A stretch of DNA of 64,000 nt from Acinetobacter sp. NIPH 2699 (GCF_022549355.1 NZ_JAKZGL010000002.1:62001-126000), one strand, 5' to 3'; positions 8,969-19,934 are shown, counted from the stretch's first letter. Notes: generated by a model from the letters alone, not told the origin. Numbers and translations are program-made.

Positions 8969-8980
8969 AAGGAGAAGCTT

Positions 8981-9232
8981 ATGTTTGAATACTTCATTAT
9001 TGCGGTACTGCTGCTATGGAGTACCACTGTTGTTTTTAAAAAGGTATTTCCTCAAACAGCAGGTTCAGTATTTCTTGCTGTGTCAAATCTGTGCCAGCGT
9101 TTAGGTTGGCAGCGTTTGGCGAAATGGTTAAAACCTAAAGCGGTGGCGGGTTGTGGTGGAAATTGTGGTTGCCCTACTGATGAAGCGACCGCTAAAAAGC
9201 CAGAAGCCATTCAAACGGTGAAATGGCGTTAG
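8981..9232 (+). CDS. Cys-rich single-pass membrane protein of the feo operon
   Basis: 83 aa, with one N-terminal transmembrane segment (residues 3-18), an amphipathic stretch with QRLGWQRLAKWLKPK and a cysteine cluster CGGNCGCP near residues 58-65. A good Shine-Dalgarno (AAAGGAG) precedes ATG 8981, 12 nt after feoB. It resembles the small FeoB-associated Cys-rich proteins and the FeoC-position proteins of Pseudomonas, but has no winged-helix FeoC domain. It may bind iron or sense redox at the FeoB complex; this is inferred from position and cysteines. Confidence 0.75.
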   Translation: MFEYFIIAVLLLWSTTVVFKKVFPQTAGSVFLAVSNLCQRLGWQRLAKWLKPKAVAGCGGNCGCPTDEATAKKPEAIQTVKWR

Positions 9233-9243
9233 AAATCTACTGA

Positions 9244-9276
9244 TTGCCCATATTTAAGGATATGGGCAATTTTTTT
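9244..9276 (+). terminator. intrinsic terminator of feo operon
   Basis: A 10-bp perfect stem, TTGCCCATAT/ATATGGGCAA (9244-9253 and 9260-9269), with a 6-nt loop is followed by T7. It lies 12 nt after the last feo gene. Confidence 0.9.
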
Positions 9277-9372
9277 AATGGTTTTACGCACTGACACAAA
9301 AAAGACTGAATAAAACTAAAACTGAAAAAGCATTTAAAACAGTAAAGTGCTAACATTTTTGCCATTCCGTGA

Positions 9373-10752
<1,380 letters not shown>

Positions 10753-10762
10753 GAACAACACT

Positions 10763-11956
10763 ATGGCTGATTTAGCCCAAAATACGGCACAAAAGATTTC
10801 GCAATTGTTGAGTCGTCTGCCAAAGCTTCCAGCGGAAATGACGGCACGTAATCTGCTCATTTTTTGTGTTATTTCTTTATTGTGTTTCGGTTCGGTGATG
10901 GTGGCATCTGCATCGATGCCTTATGCTGAATATATTCATGAGAACCCATTTTACTTCTTGATTCGTCATGGTATTTCGATTGTTGTCGCATCAGTGGTTG
11001 CTTTTCTCACCTATCGGATTTCTTTGAATCTGTGGTTTAAAAATGCATTCCTATTATGGCTCATTACCATGGCATTGTTACTGGCGGTACTGTTGGTTGG
11101 TACTGAAGTAAATGGTGCACATCGTTGGATTAAAGTCGGCAGTTTTACCTTGCAGCCTACAGAAATTGCCAAAATTGTGATGGCGATTTTTACTGCGGAT
11201 TATGTTGTACGCCGTGCCAAAGAGGTTCGAACGCATTGGAAAGGCTTGTTGCGTTTAAGTGGGGTCATGGCATTAACGGTTGGCTTCATTGTCGCCGAGC
11301 CTGATCTTGGTGCAACTGTCGTGATTGTATTGATGATGGTGGGCGTGTTCTTTTTGGCTGGTGCTCCTGCGACTCAATTCCTGATCATGTTGGGTGCGAT
11401 TTTGGCGGGTATTAGCGCACTGATTATCTTTGAGCCATTCCGCTTTCAACGGTTACTTTCCTTTACCAATCCGTGGGCAGATCCATTGGGTGTCGGTTAT
11501 CAGCTATCTAATGCGCTGATGGCATTTGGACGCGGTGAGTGGTTTGGAACAGGTTTAGGGCACAGTGTACAAAAGCTTTCCTATCTTCCTGAAGCACATA
11601 CCGATTTTATGTTGGCTGTCCTTGGTGAAGAATTTGGTTTTGTGGGTGTGACCTTGGTCATGATCCTTTCATTCACAATGTTGGCATGCTGTATCAAGAT
11701 CGGGCATCGTGCATTGCAGCATAACTACTTGCGTGCAGGTTATTTAGCTTATGGGATTAGTATTATTTTCTTGCTACAAATTTTGGTGAATGCAGGCATG
11801 AATATGGGCTTGATGCCAACCAAAGGTTTAACACTGCCATTTATTAGTTATGGTGGTACTTCGCTGATGATGTGTGCGGCGATGATCAGTTTGATTTTAA
11901 AAATTGATGCGTCAACACAAGAGCTTAATCCTGTCAAAGAAGAATCAAATTTCTAA
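10763..11956 (+). CDS. ftsW: peptidoglycan glycosyltransferase / lipid II polymerase FtsW
   Basis: SEDS-family integral membrane protein acting at the division septum with FtsI. About ten transmembrane segments are visible. Family motifs include NGAHRWI, PTEIAKI, EPDLGATVV, AHTDFMLAVLGEEFG and GLTLPFISYGGTS. An upstream in-frame ATG at 10736 lies inside murD; I chose ATG 10763 (397 aa) because AGGA sits 8 nt before it in the murD-ftsW gap. It is FtsW rather than RodA because it follows murD. Confidence 0.93.
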   Translation: MADLAQNTAQKISQLLSRLPKLPAEMTARNLLIFCVISLLCFGSVMVASASMPYAEYIHENPFYFLIRHGISIVVASVVAFLTYRISLNLWFKNAFLLWLITMALLLAVLLVGTEVNGAHRWIKVGSFTLQPTEIAKIVMAIFTADYVVRRAKEVRTHWKGLLRLSGVMALTVGFIVAEPDLGATVVIVLMMVGVFFLAGAPATQFLIMLGAILAGISALIIFEPFRFQRLLSFTNPWADPLGVGYQLSNALMAFGRGEWFGTGLGHSVQKLSYLPEAHTDFMLAVLGEEFGFVGVTLVMILSFTMLACCIKIGHRALQHNYLRAGYLAYGISIIFLLQILVNAGMNMGLMPTKGLTLPFISYGGTSLMMCAAMISLILKIDASTQELNPVKEESNF

Positions 11957-11970
11957 TTGATTTAAAAGTA

Positions 11971-12012
11971 AAAAAGCCCTAAGCAATGGAACGTAGTTGC
12001 TTGGGGCTTTTT
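11971..12012. terminator. bidirectional terminator, ftsW/gluQ
   Basis: AAAAAGCCC-t-AAGCAA pairs with TTGCTT-g-GGGCTTTTT around a 10-nt loop. It is flanked by A and T runs and sits between the convergent ftsW and gluQ genes. Confidence 0.85.
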
Positions 12013-12017
12013 ATGGG

Positions 12018-12893
12018 CTACTGGTAGATTCCAGTCAAATGATCGCCCCTAGGAATCAAATCCATATCCCACTGTTGAACGGCTTGTTGGAGCATGATTC
12101 GGGGTTGATCAAGCTCAACCTGCGCTTGGCCTAAGGCTGAAATGGCATGTTGTAATAATTTAGGTGCTTTAGACACATCCAAGGCTTGTGCTAGATTTTG
12201 CTTAGAGAGTTTTTGGCCCTGCTCATTCATGGCTAGGGGAAGGTGCATATAGCTTAATAAAGGATAGTTGAGCAAAGAGCCAAGCCAAATTTGTCGCGCT
12301 GTATTATCTAGTAAATCTGCGCCACGTACGACGTGTGTTATGCCTTGTAAATAATCATCAACCACGACAGCCAACTGATAACTAATAATCCCATCACGAC
12401 GTTTTAAGACAAAGTCACCGAGTTCATGTTCTAGGTTTGAGCACTGTTGACCTTGTAGACGATCTTCAAAGCAAATGGGTTGATTGGCGACTTTTAGGCG
12501 GATCGCTTGTTGAGCAAAATCCAGTTTTAAGTCACGACATGTTCCAGCATAAATATGATTGGAACCGAGCATTTTTCGGGTACATTGACAGGCATAAATG
12601 GCTTGAGATGATTTTAATTGTTCAATCACCTGTTCATAAATATCTAAACGATCTTTTTGAAAAATAATGTCGTTATCTGGTTCAAGCTGAAAGGCATCAA
12701 TACAGGCAAGAATATGTGCTTCACTGTGAGGATAGATACGTGGGATGTCGGTATCTTCAATACGGACCAACCATTTGCCCTGATGGGCTTTGGCATCGCA
12801 ATAGCTGGCAACAGCAGTGATTAATGACCCAAAATGTAAAGGACCTGTAGGAGAGGGAGCGAAACGTCCGATGTACGGTTTTGGTGTGGGCAT
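12018..12893 (-). CDS. gluQ: glutamyl-Q tRNA(Asp) synthetase
   Basis: Truncated glutamyl-tRNA synthetase paralogue that attaches glutamate to queuosine at the wobble base of tRNA-Asp. The Rossmann catalytic domain has the HIGH-like HFGS in APSPTGPLHFGSL. A zinc-binding Cys pattern (YACQCTRKML ... GTC) and a KMSKS-like KLSKQ are present. The anticodon-binding domain is absent, as expected. ATG 12893 gives 291 aa; TTG 12917 is possible but would extend into the repeat. It sits downstream of dksA, as in many gammaproteobacteria. Confidence 0.92.
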   Translation of the reverse strand: MPTPKPYIGRFAPSPTGPLHFGSLITAVASYCDAKAHQGKWLVRIEDTDIPRIYPHSEAHILACIDAFQLEPDNDIIFQKDRLDIYEQVIEQLKSSQAIYACQCTRKMLGSNHIYAGTCRDLKLDFAQQAIRLKVANQPICFEDRLQGQQCSNLEHELGDFVLKRRDGIISYQLAVVVDDYLQGITHVVRGADLLDNTARQIWLGSLLNYPLLSYMHLPLAMNEQGQKLSKQNLAQALDVSKAPKLLQHAISALGQAQVELDQPRIMLQQAVQQWDMDLIPRGDHLTGIYQ

Positions 12894-12917
12894 AAAGCAA
12901 GTGTTTTTATTTTTCAA

Positions 12918-13009
12918 TTGCTCCCAACCTCCCTTTCTTACGATGCTCTGGTCGCATCTCAGGGAGGCGTTCCCCCTCCATTAAATAAAAGGAGGGGCTG
13001 AGGGAGAAT
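12918..13009. repeat. foldable intergenic repeat element between dksA and gluQ
   Basis: A 92-bp G/C-rich island in an A/T-rich gap folds into nested hairpins. CCTCCCT (12928-12934) pairs with AGGGAGG (12961-12967) over an inner GATGC/GCATC hairpin. CCCCTCC pairs with GGAGGGG further on. The ends CTCCC and GGGAG close the whole. The structure looks like a non-autonomous REP/MITE-type element rather than a plain terminator, because it lacks a T run at the stem bases. It directly abuts the dksA stop codon. Confidence 0.5.
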
Positions 13010-13543
13010 TTATCCGTTATTTTGCTTTTCTTTGATTTCAGCCAAAGTTTTGCAGTCAATACACTGGGTCGCGGTTGGACGTGCTTCTAAGCGACGTAAA
13101 CCGATTTCGATACCACAGGTCTCGCAGAAACCATAATCACCTGCTTGTATTGCCTCAAGTGATTGTTCGATTTTACGAATCAATTTACGCTCACGGTCGC
13201 GTGTGCGCAGTTCAATCGCAAACTCTTCTTCTTGTGTCGCGCGGTCGTTTACATCAGGCAGTGCTGACGACTCGTCTTGCATGGTGTTTAAGGTGCGATC
13301 AACTTCTGACATCAACTCAGCTTTCCACGCATTTAAGATCTGGCGGAAATGCTCCAGTTGTCCATCAGACATGTATTCTTCGTTTTTCTTTGGCTGATAA
13401 GGTGCGATACCAAACAAGCTGGCAGTTGTTCCAGCGTCTGAGGTTTTAGCTTTGGTTTTGCGCACACGTTTTACAGGCGCTTTTTGCTCGTCAATCACTT
13501 CTGTTTGTTCATCCAAGACTTGATTTTGGTTGTCATTCGCCAT
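13010..13543 (-). CDS. dksA: RNA polymerase-binding transcription factor DksA
   Basis: Binds the secondary channel of RNA polymerase and, with ppGpp, resets promoter choice during starvation. An acidic/basic N-terminal extension of about 45 residues precedes the coiled-coil (HFRQILNAWKAEL ... DVNDRATQEEE, with the tip acidic residues). The C-terminal zinc finger is CETC ... CIDC. E. coli DksA is 151 aa; this one is 177, the difference lying at the N-terminus. ATG 13543 is preferred over ATG 13552 because the GAGGA ribosome site is 9 nt before the former and directly abuts the latter. Confidence 0.93.
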   Translation of the reverse strand: MANDNQNQVLDEQTEVIDEQKAPVKRVRKTKAKTSDAGTTASLFGIAPYQPKKNEEYMSDGQLEHFRQILNAWKAELMSEVDRTLNTMQDESSALPDVNDRATQEEEFAIELRTRDRERKLIRKIEQSLEAIQAGDYGFCETCGIEIGLRRLEARPTATQCIDCKTLAEIKEKQNNG

Positions 13544-13759
13544 ATAGGGCATTCCTCATCTTACACGTACTATCTATACGCAAAAAATATGGTGATATGC
13601 AAGTGTTTTTATAGAAACTCTCGATGGTTTTTTCCATCAGGGGTCGTCATCATATAGATTTTTTCAGCAAGATGGTAGTCATTCCTGTCTAGATTTGGTG
13701 AGAAATCATGGATGTGATTTGTAATCAAAAGTTTAGCATTGGTTCATTGTTCATCGGTG

Positions 13760-14575
13760 CTAGTCATAACCTAAAACTTCTGAGCTGATTAAACGTTCAG
13801 ATGTAGATAAGCGGTAAACCTGAGTTTCCAACTCTCCATTGGCTTTGAGACAGATGTAGCGATAACCCGGATGTTCTTCATCTAAGGCAAATTTATCGCT
13901 TTTCGGTTTAAATTGAATACAAGTCGATGGGGTGGATAAAAACTCAATGCCTTGCCATGTATGAATAGAGTCTTGATGGACGTGTCCACAAACAATGGCT
14001 TTGATATTCGAAAAAGGTTTAACTATTTCTAGGAGATCAGAAGAATTTTTTAATTTGTGTTGATCAATCCAAGCAGATTCCATGGCAAATGGATGGTGAT
14101 GGCAGGCAATGATGACATAACGATCCTGTAATTGGGGGAGGAGTTCGGTTAACTGTTTTAACTGAATATCGGCAATTTTCCCGTCGATGCGTTGGGGTTG
14201 AGCACTATTCAGTAGGATAATGCACCATTTCCCTAGTTCAATCACTGTAGGCTGTGTCTGGTCGGCTTGATGGAATGGGAAATGTGTCACATCATCATGA
14301 TTGCCAGGCGTGTGAAAAAAGGGAATACCGAGGCTTTGCATATGTTGAACATAGCGCTGATAGGTCATAGGCGTTGGTGTTTGGGCTAAATCACCTGTGT
14401 GAACAATGAGGTCGATCTGAGGGTGTTGTTCACGCATCAAGTCGATGACGGCACGAAAACTCAGTTCGGGCTGCATTCCAACGAACTCTAAATGTGGATA
14501 CTCTAATAAATGGGTATCAGTAATCTGTATCATCACAAAATCTTGTTGAGATGATGTTGAGACTTGGAATGTCAC
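13760..14575 (-). CDS. cpdA: CpdA-type 3',5'-cyclic nucleotide phosphodiesterase
   Basis: Calcineurin-like metallophosphoesterase. The metal-ligand motifs are in order: DTH (ITDTHLL), GDLAQT, GNHDD, ACHHHP and GHVH. The CpdA subfamily and the neighbouring nudF match E. coli, where CpdA hydrolyses cAMP. The start is uncertain. GTG 14575 (271 aa) has AGGGG about 8 nt upstream and leaves a 22-nt gap after nudF. The longer TTG 14626 reading overlaps nudF and adds a low-complexity Asn-rich leader. E. coli CpdA is 275 aa. Confidence 0.85.
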   Translation of the reverse strand: MTFQVSTSSQQDFVMIQITDTHLLEYPHLEFVGMQPELSFRAVIDLMREQHPQIDLIVHTGDLAQTPTPMTYQRYVQHMQSLGIPFFHTPGNHDDVTHFPFHQADQTQPTVIELGKWCIILLNSAQPQRIDGKIADIQLKQLTELLPQLQDRYVIIACHHHPFAMESAWIDQHKLKNSSDLLEIVKPFSNIKAIVCGHVHQDSIHTWQGIEFLSTPSTCIQFKPKSDKFALDEEHPGYRYICLKANGELETQVYRLSTSERLISSEVLGYD

Positions 14576-14597
14576 CGTCTTTAGCCCCTCAGACTTG

Positions 14598-15212
14598 TTA
14601 TCGTTGTTGTTGTATATGTTGAGCAAGCCATTGTAATGCCATAATTACAGGTGCATTTCTCAACCGCCCATTGTGTAATAATATGTCTAATTGGCAATAA
14701 TCGAATAAATGAAGCTGAATATTTTCACCTTCATCTGATACCCCAAAAATGCCCCCATCTATTGGCAATTCAACTTCTGCGACATATAAATGAAAAAATT
14801 CAGAGCAAGCGCCAGCAGAGGGATAGAAGCTAAATAAGTGTTTTAATGTCGTGATTTCACAACCTGATTCTTCTAGTGTTTCTCGGCGAATACAGCTTTC
14901 AGGAGACTCATCTCCATCGAGCACCCCCGCAATAATTTCGAGTTGCCATGCTGAGTCAGCATCATTGAATGCACCGATACGGAATTGTTCAATGAGTGCA
15001 AAGCGTTGTTGTTGGTCATTATATAATAAAACGCCAGCGGCTTCAGGACGATGAACGAGTTCACGTTGAATGCTCGGTGAGTAATCAGCTCGATGAAAGA
15101 GGCGATGTTTTAGGCTCACTTTCTCAACTTGGATGAATCCTCGAAATAACAGCTCTCGAGATTCTATGGTTACGTCGGATGCTGAATAGCTGGCGTGTTC
15201 AAGAATATTCAT
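14598..15212 (-). CDS. nudF: ADP-ribose pyrophosphatase (Nudix)
   Basis: Nudix hydrolase splitting ADP-ribose to AMP and ribose 5-phosphate. The full Nudix box GX5EX7REUXEEXGU is present: it starts at GVLDGDE, continues to RRETLEESG and is about 23 residues long. The upstream strand EQFRIGAFN and the downstream PSAGACSEFFHLYVAEV fit the NudF subfamily. ATG 15212 gives 204 aa; TTG 15218 is an alternative. It lies upstream of cpdA on the same strand, as in E. coli. Confidence 0.9.
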   Translation of the reverse strand: MNILEHASYSASDVTIESRELLFRGFIQVEKVSLKHRLFHRADYSPSIQRELVHRPEAAGVLLYNDQQQRFALIEQFRIGAFNDADSAWQLEIIAGVLDGDESPESCIRRETLEESGCEITTLKHLFSFYPSAGACSEFFHLYVAEVELPIDGGIFGVSDEGENIQLHLFDYCQLDILLHNGRLRNAPVIMALQWLAQHIQQQR

Positions 15213-15287
15213 CTTCAATTAGGATGAGATTGTACATATCTCATCCTAACCGAGAATGTTTGGCAGGCAAATCTTTTTTTAGCTGAT

Positions 15288-17213
<1,926 letters not shown>

Positions 17214-17281
17214 TCAAGCACGATCAAAAACAATGGCAGATTTATCTTTTGAATAAATAGAGGCTAGGTTTTTGTTGGGCT

Positions 17282-17394
17282 TGATTCCTACGCAGGTGTT
17301 AACCTGATCAGGTTCAACGGTACTGATCTTTAAATCTAAGGATTAAGATCATCTCAGCAGTTGATTAACTGCGCTCCGTCAAGCTATGGGGAAA
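17282..17394 (-). promoter_or_regulatory. TPP riboswitch (THI element)
   Basis: On the minus strand, about 100 nt before thiC, the conserved CTGAGA (17352-17357) lies on the 5' side. It is followed by an extended P3 helix (ATCTTAATC ... AGATTTAAAGAT). Then comes the highly conserved 3' half: ACCGTTGAACCTGATCAGG, AACACCTGCGTAGGAA. These are the hallmark bases of the thi-box aptamer. It probably controls thiC translation or premature termination. Confidence 0.93.
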
Positions 17395-17423
17395 GTTTAG
17401 CAGGTTTAGAAAAAATTACAGGA

Positions 17424-18464
17424 TTAATTCACTGAATATTGCAAACAGACAGCATCAGTATGACAGTCTCGTCCATTGTGATCATCCCAAGGATTTTTTA
17501 TATCTAAAAATTTTTGTAAGTGTACATAAGGGGAATCACTGATATTCATTACTTGATTGTGTTCATCAAGTGAAAACTGAATAAAGTTGAGAAATTTTTT
17601 GGCAGGAATGTGTAGACTTGTGTCCTGTCGTTTGGCTAACTTTTTTATTTCGGTTAAAGCCTCTTCATTGATCCATGCATCTTTGAAAAATAGGTCGGAA
17701 ACAGGTGTGTTATCCGACCCAAAGAAAATTAAATAGCGGTATTCATGGAATAAATTCTGCGCATCTGCTTTAAATATTGCATTAGGATATTGTTGTAAAT
17801 ATTGTTCCCAGAATAAGGCACGTTCTACTAACTCTGCCCATGATACAGTGAGAGCGGCGTCACTATACAGTAAGTCTTGATTATCCTTTGCCATCCGTTG
17901 TACAAAAACTTGTTGGTCTTTGGGTAGAGCTGGTGCAAAAATATCAATGATATATTGGGGCTGTCTATGGTATTCAAAAATTGCTTCACCCACATCTTGT
18001 AATTTGATGTAGGCTTCTCCTTGATGCTTTAATAAATACTGATCACGAGCAGGCAATAATTTAAATAATGCGGGGTCACCTAGTTTTATAGGGGCATCGT
18101 CGGCTTGATCAGTATTATCTAAAATACTGATGGTGTAATCGTAGAATTTGTTATTGTTTACACTCCAACCTGCTTCTGCAAAAAAACGTTGATACATTTG
18201 TGTTGAACTTTCCAACCATTTTAATTGTTGAGCATTTTCTACTGTTGCAATACATTGTTTGAGTTGAGCGTTAATTTGGTTTAATGCTTCAATGGTACTG
18301 TGATTATCAATTTTCTGCATGATTTGATCTAATTCTTGACACTTCTCTTGAGAAGTTGTTTTTTTGGCAGCTTGTTGGGGAGCCTGTTCATTTTGTGATT
18401 GTATTGGTTTTTGGCAGCCGAGTAATAAAATGCAGCTCGTTATACAAAGATTTAAAATACGCAT
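17424..18464 (-). CDS. predicted lipoprotein of unknown function
   Basis: I do not recognise this 346-aa protein. It starts with a lipoprotein signal and lipobox (ILLLGC, Cys at about residue 17), then a Gln/Lys-rich linker. The mature part is largely helical, with several Gln-rich stretches and repeated aromatic pairs (YQRFF, YDYTIS, EYRYLIFFG). One cysteine pair near the C-terminus (DCHTDAVC) could form a disulfide. It stands alone between the THI element and phoU. ATG 18464 is the start; the ending is CLQYSVN. Confidence 0.75.
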   Translation of the reverse strand: MRILNLCITSCILLLGCQKPIQSQNEQAPQQAAKKTTSQEKCQELDQIMQKIDNHSTIEALNQINAQLKQCIATVENAQQLKWLESSTQMYQRFFAEAGWSVNNNKFYDYTISILDNTDQADDAPIKLGDPALFKLLPARDQYLLKHQGEAYIKLQDVGEAIFEYHRQPQYIIDIFAPALPKDQQVFVQRMAKDNQDLLYSDAALTVSWAELVERALFWEQYLQQYPNAIFKADAQNLFHEYRYLIFFGSDNTPVSDLFFKDAWINEEALTEIKKLAKRQDTSLHIPAKKFLNFIQFSLDEHNQVMNISDSPYVHLQKFLDIKNPWDDHNGRDCHTDAVCLQYSVN

Positions 18465-18542
18465 AATAAAGTTCTTGGATATAAGTTGTTATCGCGGCAT
18501 GATTATAAGGCTTGAGATATAAAGATGAAATCGAAGGATTGA

Positions 18543-18577
18543 CTGTCATAAAAGTTTCATCATTGCTGTGTTTTAAT
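18543..18577 (+). promoter_or_regulatory. PhoB box and -10 element upstream of phoU
   Basis: CTGTCATAAAAGTTTCAT at 18543-18560 matches the two 7-bp PhoB half-sites with A-rich spacer (consensus CTGTCATAAAACTGTCAT) at 16 of 18 positions. A TTTAAT -10 candidate lies 11 nt downstream (18572-18577), the normal geometry for PhoB-activated promoters. It suggests induction by phosphate limitation. Confidence 0.7.
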
Positions 18578-18614
18578 CATCCATCATTTTCCATGTGTCT
18601 AGTGGAGGCATACT

Positions 18615-19337
18615 GTGAGTCCGAGTAATCCTGTGTTAAGTCATCATATTTCTTCTCAATTTAATGAAGACTTACAAGATGTGCATACCAAATTTATGAG
18701 CATGGGGGGATTGGTTGAGCAACAGGTTGCCAATGCAATTCATGCACTTTTAGATACTGATGCCAATTTAGCAATGGATGTACAGTTTAAAGACAATGCC
18801 GTTAATCAGCTTGAACGTGATATAGATGAAGGTTTAACCTTGATTTTGGCACGTCGTCATCCCGCAGCGATTGATTTACGTATGGTTATTGCGATGAGTA
18901 AAGCCAATACTGATTTAGAGCGTATTGGTGATGAAGCGGCAAAAATTGCCCGTATCGCTCAAAACTTATGTGAGGAAGGTGAGTCACCACGTGGCTATAT
19001 GGAAACGCGTCATATTGGTAACCAAGTCCGTGTGATGATCCATGATGCCTTAGATGCTTTTGCGCGTTTGGACGTGGAGCAAGCCTTGAAAGTTGTGATG
19101 GCAGATGTGGATATTGACCGTGAATATCAGTCTGCAACACGTACTTTAATGACGTATATGATGGAAGATCCGCGTCATATTTCACGTGTGATTAATGTGA
19201 TGTGGGTACTACGTTCATTAGAGCGTATTGGTGATCATGCTCGCAATATTTCAGAACAAGTGATTTATATGGCAAAGGGTACAGATGTCCGCCATACCAG
19301 TATTGAAGAAATTGAACAAAAACTACATCAAAAATAA
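18615..19337 (+). CDS. phoU: phosphate signalling protein PhoU
   Basis: Two three-helix PhoU repeats (about residues 20-115 and 120-220). Each carries the acidic metal-binding pattern: DEAAKIARIAQ in the first, GDHARNISEQV in the second. PhoU damps PhoR-PhoB signalling through the Pst transporter. GTG 18615 is supported by GGAGG 6 nt upstream. The pst genes are not adjacent, so here phoU is a separate transcription unit with its own PhoB box. 240 aa is normal. Confidence 0.93.
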   Translation: MSPSNPVLSHHISSQFNEDLQDVHTKFMSMGGLVEQQVANAIHALLDTDANLAMDVQFKDNAVNQLERDIDEGLTLILARRHPAAIDLRMVIAMSKANTDLERIGDEAAKIARIAQNLCEEGESPRGYMETRHIGNQVRVMIHDALDAFARLDVEQALKVVMADVDIDREYQSATRTLMTYMMEDPRHISRVINVMWVLRSLERIGDHARNISEQVIYMAKGTDVRHTSIEEIEQKLHQK

Positions 19338-19524
19338 TTTGTCCTGTTTTCTTTGAATTTTAATAAATTAAAAAAGATTAGCTGAGCATTGAAGTGATTT
19401 CTGGCTCAGCTTTTCTGTTTATAGCATGATGTTGCCACCCTTCATGTTTAGGTGAGTAGGTCTGTTATAGTTTTTTGCAAAAACTCTGTGTCTATGTTTT
19501 GACGGTAGATGCATTCAAAATGAT

Positions 19525-19541
19525 CTTAATCTCAGATTAAG
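19525..19541. promoter_or_regulatory. 17-bp palindrome before the small membrane ORF
   Basis: CTTAATCTCAGATTAAG is a perfect inverted repeat with a single central base. It ends 11 bp before the ATG of the 39-codon ORF and about 20 bp after a TTGACG -35-like box (19499-19504). It could be an operator or a 5'UTR hairpin. Nothing in the sequence decides between these. Confidence 0.35.
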
Positions 19542-19552
19542 GTACGAAGACG

Positions 19553-19672
19553 ATGATGCGTTTTTTAAAAAAGAACAATAAAGCAAGTTTTGTATTTTTT
19601 ATTATTATCCTTTATGCCTTTCTAGGATTTGGCTTAGGTTTTGTGATCTGGGAATACGTATTGTTGAATTAG
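19553..19672 (+). CDS. possible 39-aa single-pass membrane protein
   Basis: ATG ATG at 19553 opens 39 codons ending in TAG at 19672. The product has a basic head (RFLKKNNKAS), one strongly hydrophobic segment (about residues 13-33, FVFFIIILYAFLGFG) and a short tail WEYVLLN. This is a positive-inside single-span topology that is unlikely by chance. The ribosome site is weak (AAGG 10 nt upstream). Position 200 bp after phoU, behind a palindrome, suggests an independent small gene. No family recognised. Confidence 0.45.
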   Translation: MMRFLKKNNKASFVFFIIILYAFLGFGLGFVIWEYVLLN

Positions 19673-19678
19673 TGAGAT

Positions 19679-19712
19679 AAAAAAATCCCAGACTTCGGGG
19701 GAAAGTCTGGGA
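19679..19712 (-). terminator. intrinsic terminator of the minus-strand small RNA
   Basis: TCCCAGACTT (19686-19695) pairs with AAGTCTGGGA (19703-19712) around a 7-nt loop. The run of seven A at 19679-19685 is a U7 tract on the minus strand. On the plus strand no T run follows, so it is directional. Confidence 0.8.
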
Positions 19713-19762
19713 GAGAAATATCATGTGTTACGTGAGATATCAACGTATCTCTTTGTCCTTCT
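19679..19762 (-). ncRNA. candidate small RNA, about 84 nt
   Basis: On the minus strand, a promoter with -35 ATGACA (19792-19797), a 17-bp spacer and -10 TATATT (19769-19774) predicts a start near 19762. The RNA would begin with a short leader. A perfect GAGATA/TATCTC hairpin (19734-19751) follows, then an unpaired A/U-rich stretch, then a 10-bp terminator stem ending in U7. No ORF of useful length lies inside. This is the layout of an Hfq-type trans-acting sRNA. No known family was recognised. Confidence 0.55.
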
Positions 19763-19768
19763 GAATTA

Positions 19769-19797
19769 AATATAAGCGCAACGCGCATCACTGTCAT
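19769..19797 (-). promoter_or_regulatory. sigma70 promoter of the small RNA candidate
   Basis: Minus-strand ATGACA (5 of 6 to TTGACA), exact 17-bp spacing and TATATT (5 of 6 to TATAAT). No minus-strand ORF starts downstream, so it points to a non-coding transcript. Confidence 0.6.
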
Positions 19798-19849
19798 GTA
19801 GACAAGTGTGTATGCTCTGTAAGGCTTTATTGCTAATGTAAATGTCACG

Positions 19850-19880
19850 TAAAAAAAGAGCCAATTTAGGCTCTCTTTTT
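19850..19880. terminator. bidirectional terminator-like hairpin
   Basis: AGAGCC (19857-19862) pairs with GGCTCT (19869-19874) around AATTTA, with A7 on the left and T5 on the right. It lies in the repeat-bearing gap and would isolate the small RNA from yggX/argH read-through on the minus strand. Confidence 0.6.
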
Positions 19881-19934
19881 ACGTTGAATAATGGATACAC
19901 TTTCGGTGATGCTTTTGAGCTTAGAGCCTATGCA

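Noticed and set aside
12918-13009. Ordinary intrinsic terminator of dksA
   Set aside because: Several nested stems and no T run at the right place; better described as a repeat element.
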